Of a stretch of 58,000 bases of DNA, positions 1 through 10,027 are shown one piece after another. The stretch is from NCBI GenBank assembly GCA_029204225.1, contig CM055108.1:12465955-12523954 (forward strand), written 5' to 3'. The translations under genes and the position numbers were made by a program. Below the pieces are notes generated by a model. That model was not told the DNA's origin. It searched no databases and saw only the letters and a program-made list of their open reading frames with translations. This DNA comes from Diphasiastrum complanatum (Eukaryota > Streptophyta > Lycopodiopsida > Lycopodiales > Lycopodiaceae). Every line of letters begins with the position of its first letter. Within the stretch, counting starts at the first letter, position 1.

Positions 1-1943
1 GTTTGTTCCGCTATCTTATTTTACATGCTTGTTTGTCCATTTCTTAATTGTATTTTAATGTGAAAGTTGCGTTTTGCGGGTGCCATCGATACTATAAGAA
101 GAGAATATGTTTTCAGTATATCAGCTTTCCCTTCACATTGCATTACCATTAATCAAGGAGTGTCTAATAATCTGATTTGGATAGAATTATTGATATTGGA
201 TCGAATCTAGTGATAGATATTAGAATAATATTGGTTCACATTCCCTTAACATTTCCTTGAAGCTTCAAGAAGATCGTGATCAGATCTGAGTTTCTTCAAT
301 AACTGACAGAAATATAACAGGAGCTTACAAGTACAGTGGCATGTTCCAGAAACAGAAACAACATTAAGCTTCGGGGAACGTGCGAGAGAGAGAAGGTTGA
401 AATCAAAGTCAATTCAGAAAGTTTCCAGTAAAATCTTATCATCTTTTTTCTTCTGCATCAAATTTGATTCACCCCGCACTCGCAAGAAGATGGCATTTTG
501 GATGACTCGGCTAGAGTTCTCTGATCTTTGCATCTTGAATTCATCTGTTTCCCTGAGTGCCATTACAGATTTTGTTTTTTAGATTCTTGAAATAGTTGGA
601 ATCAAGCTTGGGCATGCAGCTGCGCCACCTGTGAGATACAAAGAATCAGGACCCCGCAATCACAATGACAGTTTTGGTGAGGAGATACGGGACTCACTAA
701 CTGTCGTCACTGTGGGCTCAATCGCCAGAGATCAGGTTCTGTTGTGAAGAGGATGCAATTTGTGCAGTTTGCCTTTAAGGTTACAAAAAGGAAGATCCTG
801 TATGGTTGTTACCATCTTTTTCTCACATATTTCATAAAGCTTGCCTTGATCGGTGGCTTGACCAAAACCAAACTTGTCCTACCTGTAGATCTTCTCTTTT
901 TACAAAAGAACTTACTCAGAAAAGTAAGAAGAGAGGTGAAGCGCTTATGATAGAGTCCGCATTGTGGTTTTTGTTTCTACGGTAACCATGGCCCTGCCGT
1001 AATGAGTTCGTTGTATGGAGCACATAAATATCTTTCGAGAATTTAGGCGCTCCTATTATATTTCTGTCAGTTACAAAGAATCAAACAAACTCAGATCTGA
1101 TCACGATCTTCTTGAGGCTTCAAGGACATGCTAAAGGAATGTGAACCAATATTATGCTAATATCCAACACTGGATTCGATCCAAAGCAAATTATTCAGCA
1201 CTCTAATGGTAATGCAATGTGAAGGGACAACTGATATACTGAAAACATATTCTCTTCTTATAGTATCGACGGCACCCGCAAAACGCAACTTTCACATTAA
1301 AATACAATTAAGAAATGGACAAACAAGCATGTAAAATAAGATAGCGGAACAAACTGCACTCAGATTCTAATGTCTGTTTTTGTAACAGAACATATTACAC
1401 CACATCAGATTAATTTGACCTTTAATGAGTGAAGATCTCAATCAGCTCATATGCCAAATGTGTATTTCAGCTCTAAAAAAGTGTAAGCATAAAACCCATA
1501 TGACTGTTTCTGTGTGTGTGTCTAATCGAATAAGCATGCATTCACTCTACTTTGAACCTCCTTTATCAACCTGCTAATTGTATGTTAAACAAGTCTACCA
1601 TTTCAAGCAATATGTGAAAGTTTTCCTTGTTGCAAATTGTTGTACCAAAAGTATATAATTTGATAAATGGAATAGAGATAAAAAAAATCTCATTCCAGTC
1701 AACCGAAGGTCCATCTTTGGTTTTGAATGCTAGTAGGCCGCAATTAAGGCTACAAATAGTATACAAGAGCTCTTGGTCCATCGTTGACCAGAAGCTTACT
1801 TTTTCTCACAACATCTACAATATACATAGCATTCTGTGCATACAAAGAAGCCTAGAAAAGGTCGTATAGTGCTGAAAAACCAGCACTGGCCTTGTAGGAA
1901 AGCTTTTGATAGTTTTGTTGCCACTAAATATTGGATGATGTTG
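1..1943. repeat. Inverted-repeat RING element, copy 0 (truncated on the left, internally deleted)
   Basis: This is one of four copies of a long inverted repeat in the window. Bases 1-366 are an arm segment whose reverse complement appears at about 1,054-1,360. The segment 397-1,030 carries a RING-H2 gene fragment in sense orientation. The antisense RING arm seen in the copies at 39.3-41.9 kb and 54.9-57.0 kb is missing here: the sequence jumps at 1,049-1,053 (GCTCC) straight to the outer right arm. That matches a 650-bp deletion between the GCTCC at 40,338 and the GCTCC at 40,988. The outer right arm runs to the inverted terminus GGCTACCAAAA near 1,995-2,005. Non-coding apart from the RING fragment. 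The left end lies outside the window. Confidence 0.8.
397..1005 (+). pseudogene. RING-H2 E3 ubiquitin ligase-like pseudogene (copy 0)
   Basis: The encoded fragment starts MAFWMTRLEFSDL, has a hydrophobic stretch, then a RING-H2 domain in a shifted frame (CEEDAICAVC, a C-x-H-x3-H core, CPTCRS). RING-H2 proteins with a short hydrophobic N-terminus resemble the plant RHA/XERICO-type E3 ligases, which transfer ubiquitin from an E2 to a substrate; that family assignment is my inference from motif spacing. This copy is dead. A TAG replaces a tyrosine/glutamine codon near 580. A 4-bp insertion before the RING shifts the frame and is shared by every sense-oriented copy in the window. TAA interrupts the domain near 774. 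The central zinc-ligand cysteine of the PSCSH motif is replaced by phenylalanine near 817. Confidence 0.75.
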
Positions 1944-2063
1944 TAAACGGAGCTAATTATGGTTAAAAAGCCAGCATTGCTTCTGCATGCATAAAGGCTA
2001 CCAAAATTTCAACATGCTCTTTGCACTGATCGAGGTTTACTTCCACCGCTTGTATAGCTTTTT

Positions 2064-2465
2064 GTGCCTCCCTTTGAATCTTTGGTGCCAAATCAGCGAC
2101 TGGTTTTTCAGAAGATTATTATGGAGCATCTTTACTCTTATTCCTTCGGTCAACTTATCAATGATTCACATGCTGATGCAGTTCGAGCTCGTCTTCTTTC
2201 TTGTGCTGGTCAAGGTGCAGGGACTTGGCTGGTTGCACGTCTAGTTCTTCCACTCTTGCGACTCAACAATGACTTGTTTATAACTGCCCTTCAAACCAGA
2301 TTGGGACTCCCACATCCAATGTTAATTGGTCTCTCCAAGTGTTCATGTGGGCATGTGTTGGATTCCTTGGGTACTCATCTTATGCGGTGCCCCTCAGGTG
2401 GAGAACGTATTGTTTCAATGATTCCATTCATGATCTATGTGACTTATGCAAGACTAGCATGCTAA
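2064..2465 (+). pseudogene. RT-associated C-terminal domain fragment (copy 1)
   Basis: The ORF has an LRLNNDLFITALQTRLGLP segment followed by CSCGHVLDSLGTHLMRC and GGERIV. This spacing (a basic 'ALRLRLGLP' stretch, then a CxCG...LDxLGxH...C knuckle) resembles the conserved C-terminal module found downstream of reverse transcriptase in some non-LTR-type elements; I recognise the pattern but cannot name the family securely. The fragment lacks any polymerase domain and has no clear start of its own. A near-identical copy lies at 42,001-42,408, next to the same inverted-repeat element, so both probably moved or were duplicated together. The two copies diverge after CTAGTTCTAG at about 2,496. Confidence 0.5.
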
Positions 2466-2499
2466 AATTGTTGATTTCTACCTTCTAACTAGTTCTAGG

Positions 2500-4945
2500 G
2501 TGAAGGAAGGAGAGCCGTGGAGGAGGCGCAGGCCCTGCGCACGTCCTACGAGAGGGTGGCCATAGAATCTTGAGGATCACAGTGGCTGGAAGAGTTGGAT
2601 AAGCGCACAAATGGGTGCAGGGCCATTGGATTTGGATCCATGGAGATCCACGGTCAAGATGTGATGCTCGAGGAGCAACATCAACTGTAGGATCAAGGGC
2701 CACCGTTGGGATGCAAGTATAGGAACCGATAAAGAAATGAAAGGCAAATTAGCCTTCATTCTCATTAAAAATTTTCACTTTGAAATTGAGTGAAGGGACC
2801 CAAAGTTCAAAGTGAACTTCTCTTCATTAAAAATCTTCAAAATGAAGATACAGTTTAAATTTGCAAGGCAAATTGGTTTTGGGGCTATCTTTGGCTAGAG
2901 GGCATTTATTTTGGCCATCCTTGGGCCAAAATGGCCCCTAAAACTAACTGCTCAGAGCCAGTGGACATAGAAACATCACAGAGCAGGGAGAAAGTGTTTC
3001 GGGATGTTTTTGTCACCATTCTATCGAGCAGAGTGCGGGTGACCTAGTGATGGGCTACATTTGCTATTTGGGTACCATAGGGCCAAATTCGGGGCAATTT
3101 TTGGTTGGTGAAACCTGCTACAGAATGGTACAATGTGGCATTATTGCTTTGGAATCATTATTACTTACTTCTGACAGGGTAACAAGGCATTTGGAGGTGG
3201 TAAATGCAGTATGGGGGCGAATGGAAACGAAATTGTGTGGAGAAAGCTAGTTTTCACGACGGAAGCGCAGTTTGGCAGCGTGACTACTCATCATTGGTGA
3301 CAATTTTGAGAGGGCAAGCAATCACAGGTGAGAGTAGGCATGGAATGCCAGTTACAGGTGAAAAATTTCTATGACCAGGTTCAACTTTTGGTGTTTGAAC
3401 TAACCAACATCAAGTGGCATTTTGGAGGAACGCTCTCACATGTATGATTGGCAGTGGCATTGTCGAGTCAGGTGATAGCTGCATTAGCTTGAAAAGTTTT
3501 CATTCGGAGGAAAATATGGGCTAGCTTGGAGGTACACACATTTTGGCAGTCACAGGTGATGGAAGTGCGAGGTGGTGCTAGTAGAAAACCATTGGGCAAG
3601 ATAAGATATTTGCATTGGACGAGCTGTGTGTGGGACACGTAGAGGATGAAGAATGGGTTGGTAATCACACTTTGGTTGCTCTTGGTGAGTTGTGAGTGTG
3701 ATGAGTTTGCAGTTTTGCAGTTGGTAAATCAATTTTCATCAAGCCATTGTAGCTGTGGAGCAGTGTATCAGGTTTGTCATCGAGGAGATACACTTCAACT
3801 GCCAGTTTGGATAAGTCAAGTCAATTTGCCATATCAGTATTGCATCAGGGATGCAGATTTCCATGATGACAGGGTGTAGATCGTTTGGTTTGGACCATGG
3901 AAGATCTCATAGGTTCACTTGGAGGGATATTGGCATACACAGTCATGTGAGGGACTTGATGGTGGCTTTGAAGTTCAATCTTAGTGTATTCTCGAGGAGT
4001 GGTTTGGAACCATTCATAGGAGCAGCTTGGAGCTAAGTGTATCTGGAGGTGATACATATCTTGAGGGCATGGAGTGCATTACAGGCTGATGTGGATCCAA
4101 CATGCCCATGGTTGTGAGCCAGCAAGGATGGAGATGGTTGCTCAGGGAGTGACAATTAATACATTGGCGAGTGATCAGATGAGTTGCATGGTTATATGCA
4201 TAGTAGTCTCTAGGTTGGCGTCACATGTTGTTGTTATCCATCATTATTTGGTAAGCAGGATGCAGCTTTTGGTTAGATCCAGTTGGAGTCTAGTTGCACT
4301 ACAGGTGGACAGATTCTTGGGGAGCTATCAGCGGGTAATGGATACTTGGTGATCAAATGGTACAGGGTATAGGGTTCTGGAGCTATCCTACTTGATATGC
4401 TATGGATCGTGGGTGAGTTATTCATCAAGATAGTGGATCTAGTTTGCATTTGCTTTGGCTTGGATGCTATTATGGAAACAGTGTTGGTGAGATAGGCTCC
4501 TTGGTAGGAGGCCTATGTACTGGTTAAATCATAGTTGCCAATGTCAAGCATGGAAAGCTGAACCTACATGGGATGTAGGACAGGCAGATCATCATGAGTA
4601 TCTCTGGGAGCTGGGTGAGCTACTCAGGTATAGCCTATGGTGAGGTTTGTGTACATTCATTCATTGAGTCCCTGGTAGACTCTTGTGCTTGGAGCATGGG
4701 GAATGGATGGGGATGAACTTTCAGGGCTTATTGGACAGGATGTCAGGGCAAAGCGGCTTGGAGCATAGCTTTGTTTGGGAAATACATCAGGGATGAAGCT
4801 TGGAGCGCATTAGTGGAACAAATAGGCCTATTCCAACGACCATTGATATCTGTAAATCTGTCGCCTGCTATTCATTACTCAAAACCTACAAAAGAAAAAT
4901 GAAGACAATCAAACCATAGTGGTTATCACAATGGAATGAAGACTA
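2500..4945. other. Unassigned non-coding stretch
   Basis: No convincing coding region, LTR, primer site or tandem array is visible in either strand. Short ORFs are all below about 95 codons and show no motif. The plus strand between about 3.0 and 4.8 kb is rich in G and T, with many near-repeats of words such as TTGGAG and CAGGTGA, which suggests heavily decayed repeat sequence. Near 2,720-2,880 a short ATTCTCATTAAAAATTTTCA-type word recurs imperfectly. Confidence 0.6.
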
Positions 4946-4947
4946 GA

Positions 4948-5235
<288 letters not shown>

Positions 5236-5236
<1 letters not shown>

Positions 5237-5742
5237 TGAAATATGTCAAAGATCCTTCTGAGGAAGCTCTTTTTATATTTCAAGATGATGCAACTACCAG
5301 TTATGTTCAAGGTACTGTAGCACCATTCCAACAAGGCAAACCAAAGTTTGCACCAAAGAGATACAGCCCACCAAAATTTGCTGGTCCTTCTAGTTCGAAT
5401 AAACCAGTTTCGAGGAACTGCTACAATTGTGGTGAACCTGGACACTTTTTGTCAGACTGTCCGCAACCACGAAAATCCATCGGATTTATTCCTTTGTGTC
5501 CAAATTGTAAAGAACCAGGCCACAAGTATCCAGACTATCCACAACCATTGAAGCCGTGTCCAAAGCACCATTATGTTGCTACTCCTGCTGCTACTGTTGG
5601 TACGAAACTAAAGTCTTTGACTAATGCTATTGTGCAGAAGGTTGATGTCATTGAAGCTAAACAAACAAAGCCAGTTGACCAATCTTGGCCTAATGATGTC
5701 GAGAAATTATTTAAAGTGACTACGAGAAGCAAAAGCTCCTAG
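5236..5742 (+). pseudogene. Gypsy gag C-terminal zinc-knuckle region
   Basis: This open stretch encodes the nucleocapsid-like tail of a gypsy gag. The first knuckle is a complete CCHC box, CYNCGEPGHFLSDC, near residues 63-76. The second, CPNCKEPGHKYPDY, has lost its last cysteine to tyrosine. Both are flanked by proline-rich sequence. The upstream capsid-forming part of gag is missing because the GA microsatellite sits immediately before it. The frame ends at a TAG at 5,740-5,742, and protease-like sequence resumes about 390 bp later. The listed start is only the first Met codon after the microsatellite. Nucleocapsid knuckles bind the element's RNA during particle assembly. Confidence 0.8.
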
Positions 5743-6130
5743 AAACCTGACATGAAAGTACCTTCAAAGAGATGAAGGAAGTCCTCAAAACAGAAATCTT
5801 CGACCAAAGCAATAACAAAAGAAGATCTTAAAGCTGATCTTGATTATGATCGTGATGCAGCTGAGTTATTTTCAAAGGATATTCTTGTAGAAACAAAAGA
5901 AATTATTATTTATGAGATACAAAAGATACCTTTGAGAAAGAGGATGTGGAAATCATGAAGACAAAACTTTCAGAGGCTATTATCGATAAGCCTGTTTACT
6001 TTGCCCTAACATTACTTTTGAGCAATTATTGGCTAGCAATAATTACTATCATAAGTAGTTGAAAAGTCTTTCTGGTCCTAAGAAGAAGAAATGAATTTCT
6101 CTACCAGATGTTGGCATATTATCTATTGAT

Positions 6131-6424
6131 TTGGGAGATCTTGGTGCACCAAAGATTGATATTACAATTGCTAGATGTCTAATTGAGAAAGTGTCGATTG
6201 ATTCAGGTTCAAGTGTCAATATAATAATTGAAGACGTTGCTCATGCCCTGGGGTTGAAGAATATTCAACCAACCCAAAGAAATATCAAATTGGTCAATTC
6301 GACACGAAGAAAGCCTGTTGGTGAATTAAAGGACGTGACAGTGTATATACAAGCCAAGCCTTTTACAATGGATTTTATTGTTATCATACCACTTGATTTG
6401 ATGACCTTGGCTTTATCAGACTAA
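6131..6424 (+). pseudogene. Gypsy aspartic protease domain
   Basis: A retropepsin-like domain is recognisable from the IDSGSSVNII motif near residues 24-33, which holds the catalytic Asp-Ser-Gly. It is preceded by LGAPKIDITI and followed by the hydrophobic stretch FTMDFIVI. In these elements the protease cleaves the gag-pol polyprotein. The frame is closed by TAA at 6,422-6,424, and the protease-RT linker 6,425-6,886 is full of stops. A homologous domain with a changed active-site context (IDFGSSVN) occurs at 29,713-29,964. Confidence 0.8.
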
Positions 6425-6886
6425 TGCAAGTGTACACTGGAAGTTCAGAGAACTGAGATTTCAGAATGGTGAGAAAAGTAGTCATGGCAAACCAGAAGAA
6501 CATATTATCACCTGGAGCCATAATAAATATGAAGGTGAGACTCCGATGAGTGACATCAGTTTCACTTCAGAAGACTCTTAATATGATCTTAATATATTCT
6601 CTAAGGCATCACATATCAATGTAAATTATTTTGAATGCTATGAGAATAATGATTTATTGGAGGACGAAAAAGAATCCTTCGAGGTTTGCAATGCAGATAT
6701 TGATTTGAATTGAGCGAATCAGAAGCGGCAGACCAGAACTTTGAAAATACCGATGCTAATGATGAGGATATAGATGACGGATTTGAATAATATGAGCAAG
6801 AATTTGGTGATAAAAATCACGCTGACAACAAGAATAAATCTATGAAGTCAGCTATACGTGAGATTCATGGCCATACCTAGGCTAGT

Positions 6887-7927
6887 ATGACGGAAGGTAT
6901 AATTTTACCTTATTCTACAGAGCTAATCGAACTTGCACCTGGAAAATATGTGCATGTTTCGAAGTCTCTTGGAGAGACTGAATTAGCAGAATTTATTGAA
7001 CTGTTGAAAGTGTACCAAGATGTATTTGCATGGTCACTCGATAATTTGAAAGGAATATCTCCGAAATTTGGAGAACACCGCATTGATCTTAAAGAAGGCA
7101 CAGTTCCTGTTCGACAGAGACAATATCATCTTAATCCAAAGTACTCTTTAATGGTGAAGGATGAACTCAACAAGCATCTTAAGGCAGGTATTATCTATCT
7201 TGTCTTAAGTAGTGAATGGGTATCACCTATTGTTGTAGTTCCAAAGAAGAAGTCTGGCAAGCTTTGAATTTGCCAGGATTTTTGGAAGCTGAATGCTGCT
7301 ACAAAGAAAGATCACCATCCATTACCTTTCACAGATTCTATTTAAGACCAAGTCACTAGACAAAAACATTATATATAGTTTCTGTGATGGCTTCTCTGGT
7401 TATAATCAAGTTGGAGTAAGGAAGGAGGATCAACCAAAGACTACTTTTACTACTGATTGGAACAATTATGCCTACAATAAAATGCCCTTTGGTCTGTGTA
7501 ACGCACTAGTTACTTTCTAGAAAATTATGATGCTGATTTTTGCTGCTTTTCTAAGAACATTTCTTTGAATTTTTATTCATGATTTCTATGTTTACAGTAA
7601 TATTAAGACTCATATACAGAAATGGAACTTACATTGTAGAGGTGTCAAGATACTTGTTTATCCCTTCACCCCGAACTTTGTTTTTCCGGTATGAGAGAAG
7701 GTATACTTCTGGGTCACAAATTATCCAGCAGAGGTATTGAAGTCGACAAAGATAAAGTTGAAGTTATCAAGAATCTACTGATACCAAAGAATCTACGTGA
7801 ACTAAGGGGTTTCCTAGGACATGTGAAATATTATCGAAGATTTATCAAGAATCATGCCTATATTGCTATTGCTTTGACACAGTTACTTAATAAGCAAGTT
7901 GCTTATATTTGGACGACAACACAATAG
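6887..7927 (+). pseudogene. Gypsy reverse transcriptase, frameshifted
   Basis: Three frame segments together span the palm and thumb of a gypsy RT. 6,887-7,267 holds the N-terminal fingers (HRIDLKEGTVPVRQRQY, then SEWVSPIVVVPKKKSGKL). 7,293-7,520 holds the first catalytic-Asp motif, DGFSGYNQV, and the MPFGLCNA motif. 7,691-7,927 holds the thumb and connection (GHVKYYRRFIKNHA). The second catalytic box near 7,580 reads IHDFYVYS, so the first of the two paired aspartates is histidine. With that loss, a stop after the MPFGLCNA motif and several frame changes, the enzyme is non-functional. Homology stops at 7,959 where copia A is inserted. Confidence 0.8.
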
Positions 7928-7959
7928 AGAGCATTCGAAGAACTTAAGCACAAACTGAT

Positions 7960-8593
7960 TGTGAAAGATTCAACTAGTTTGATCAAATTTGCTATAATAT
8001 TTGGCATATTGAGGCCAACTTTGTTTTCAAACTTAGAAATTGACTTTTCAAAGTTCATTAGTCTAAATGTCATTTGAATGAACACTTTTTGAAAGTGTGG
8101 GAAAGTTAGAAGGCGAGTCTGAGTAGATTCAAATTTGAATGTTGGGTACTTTGAATCTAGACCCAAAAATAGTAGGGTTTTGGAGGGAAAGCCAAGTGGC
8201 CAGATAGGGTTTGGACCTATTATAATGGGATGTAACTCATAGAGAGATTGATCTTCTCTCTTCTCTATCTCATTTCATGCTTATACATGGTTCTCTTGGG
8301 TTCTACTATCCATTGGTGCATTATGCTTGTGATTGCATGCAATTTTACGTGTAGAATGATCTATATTTGTTATTCTTGGATCCACACGTGAAATACAATA
8401 GCTTCTGGTTTTGTATGGACAGAAATAGTACTTTATCATTTGATTCATGTTCGATCAAGTTCTATTAGATTTTGCATTTCATTTTGTGTGTAGATGTTGA
8501 TTTTTCTACATTGGTGAGATTTGTAGTGTATCTCTCTTTGTAACCAAAGAACTTTCAAGTGAATTGGATCATAATGATTTGAAATCCTTCACA
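7960..8593 (+). repeat. Copia A 5' LTR
   Basis: The LTR starts TGTGAAAGATTCAAC at 7,960, right after gypsy RT coding sequence, and ends ...CTTCACA at 8,593 directly before a tRNA-iMet primer site, giving canonical TG...CA ends and 634 bp. The first about 225 bp match 15,695-15,921 at moderate divergence, which identifies the partner 3' LTR. The LTR divergence marks A as clearly older than the nested copia B. Confidence 0.8.
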
Positions 8594-8605
8594 TGGTATC
8601 AGAGC
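8594..8605 (+). promoter_or_regulatory. Copia A primer-binding site (tRNA-iMet)
   Basis: TGGTATCAGAGC is the standard plant Ty1/copia primer site, complementary to the 3' region of initiator methionine tRNA. It abuts the LTR end and fixes the element's orientation as plus. Confidence 0.9.
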
Positions 8606-9147
8606 TTGTGTTTCAGATTATGAAGGAGAAAATCAGATCTGTCAAATATTTGGTGAAGATATGAAGGCTAGAGCATGCTAGGGAGGATTCTACACCAAAA
8701 TCGAGTTTTTTGCTTGTGTGGATTGGATCTTTTCTAGTCAAAACCCTAAATAGGTTTACAAAGTTGATCAATCCCATCTCTGTCATTTCTTAGAAAAGAA
8801 TAATTTCGTGTCGAGGATCTTTGTTATGTCACATGTAGAGATATTTCTTCATTTGTTGGGTGGATAGCGGTCACGAATCAAATATTGATTCAAAATATTT
8901 TTCGGCGACATAAAATAAGCATCATCACATACAAAACTCATCATCACATAATTTGCAACACAATATAGAAGAAAAACTTCATGTATTAAGCTCATCATGT
9001 AGCTGTTCCGCCATCTCTAAGTCCCTTAGACACTCGAGCAACAATACATATTCTTTTGCTATGGTGTAACTCCCGATAGGTAAGTTGCCGTAAGGTGACA
9101 ATCTTATAGGAAGTAAAGAGCCATTGAACAATTCTTGTACTAACCAA
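8606..9147 (+). mobile_element. Copia A internal remnant, left part
   Basis: Internal sequence of copia A between its primer site and the insertion point of copia B. No gag or pol ORF remains, so A was already degenerate or non-autonomous when B inserted. The internal region resumes at 15,471-15,694. Confidence 0.6.
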
Positions 9148-9152
9148 AAATC
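9148..9152. repeat. Copia B target-site duplication (left)
   Basis: AAATC directly precedes the left LTR and is repeated exactly at 15,466-15,470 after the right LTR. Five base pairs is the normal Ty1/copia duplication length. Confidence 0.95.
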
Positions 9153-10014
9153 TGATAAATTTTACAGTTTTTAGGACAATAATGATTGTACTTTACAATC
9201 ATAGAGAGTTATTGGTTGCTTAATCAATGAATCTATCAAGTTCTACACATTAGATCTTGATCTAGATTCACTACACTTGGATTTAAGCAAGAGCAATGGA
9301 TCAACACATCATTTTTTAGTGAGAGCGGCTTCACACGTGTGGAGTACTGTCCACTGTACGGCCTGCACCTGAAACAACAAGTACAATGATACTAGATAGC
9401 AATCATGCATAAAAATCACAAGACAAATGACTAGAAATCTCACAAAAGTGTAGAGTGCAAAAGTCTCATCAATTTTCTTAGCAAAATGATGATCCTTTTA
9501 TGGATCAAGTACATCCATGAGTCTGGTACAGTCCAGCAGGCCTTCACACGTGTGAAGAGTGCCACATCACTCATATCTATCCATTTGATCCATCCTTGAT
9601 CCTTATCCAATAGTTGACCTTCTAGAATATGACTAAAATCCAAAAAGCTAGTCTCCTAGAATATAGGAATATTCCCTACAAAATAGGATCTAAGGAAAAT
9701 GGTCAACTCTTATCTTCTAGTACTCTATACACACATGTGAACATCCACTTGCCATGTGGGAGCATTTACTCATGCACATGCAAGGAAAAGCTAATTTGTA
9801 GGTGACTAGTCAACTTGACTAAAAACTAGTCATTTCATGTTCACACTAACTAGAATGATACAAAATCAATTTGGATATATACAAACATGAAAAGTACATC
9901 CTTTCACACATGGGAACATGCTCCACACGTGTGAAATCATATCATCAACATATTCTAATGTTTGATCAATATTTACATGAACCAATGTCAAGTGAGAAGT
10001 GACAATTTTCAACA
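9153..10014 (-). repeat. Copia B 3' LTR
   Basis: 862 bp, reading TGATAAATTTTACAG at the left edge and ...GACAATTTTCAACA at the right edge on the plus strand. It contains three exact CACACGTGTG palindromes (9,332-9,341; 9,545-9,554; 9,924-9,933) plus relaxed versions such as CACATGTG near 9,733. Apparently identical to 14,604-15,465. Confidence 0.96.
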
Positions 10015-10025
10015 CTCCTCCTCAC
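10015..10025 (-). promoter_or_regulatory. Copia B polypurine tract
   Basis: The minus strand reads GTGAGGAGGAG immediately before the 3' LTR. This is the RNase H-resistant purine primer for plus-strand DNA synthesis. It lies only two bases beyond the end of the gag-pol reading frame. Confidence 0.9.
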
Positions 10026-10027
10026 TT

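Larger units (their letters stand above)
5234..7959 (+). mobile_element. Ty3/gypsy retrotransposon remnant (gag knuckles, protease, RT)
   Basis: The order gag zinc knuckles, aspartic protease, reverse transcriptase on the plus strand fits a Ty3/gypsy element. It is broken by stops and frameshifts throughout (for example TAG at 5,740, between 6,424 and 6,887, at 7,265, at 7,518). The 5' end is lost at the microsatellite. The 3' end stops in the RT connection region at 7,959, where the LTR of copia A begins, so RNase H and integrase of this copy are displaced or lost. A related gypsy fragment lies at 29.5-31.7 kb, and the two share the same protease and RT-thumb sequences at moderate divergence. 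No LTR of this element is identified with confidence. Confidence 0.85.

Noticed and set aside
9440-9643. 67-codon ORF within each copia B LTR
   Set aside because: Present in both LTRs only because they are duplicates. No domain, no suitable start context, and it overlaps the palindromic promoter-like region.
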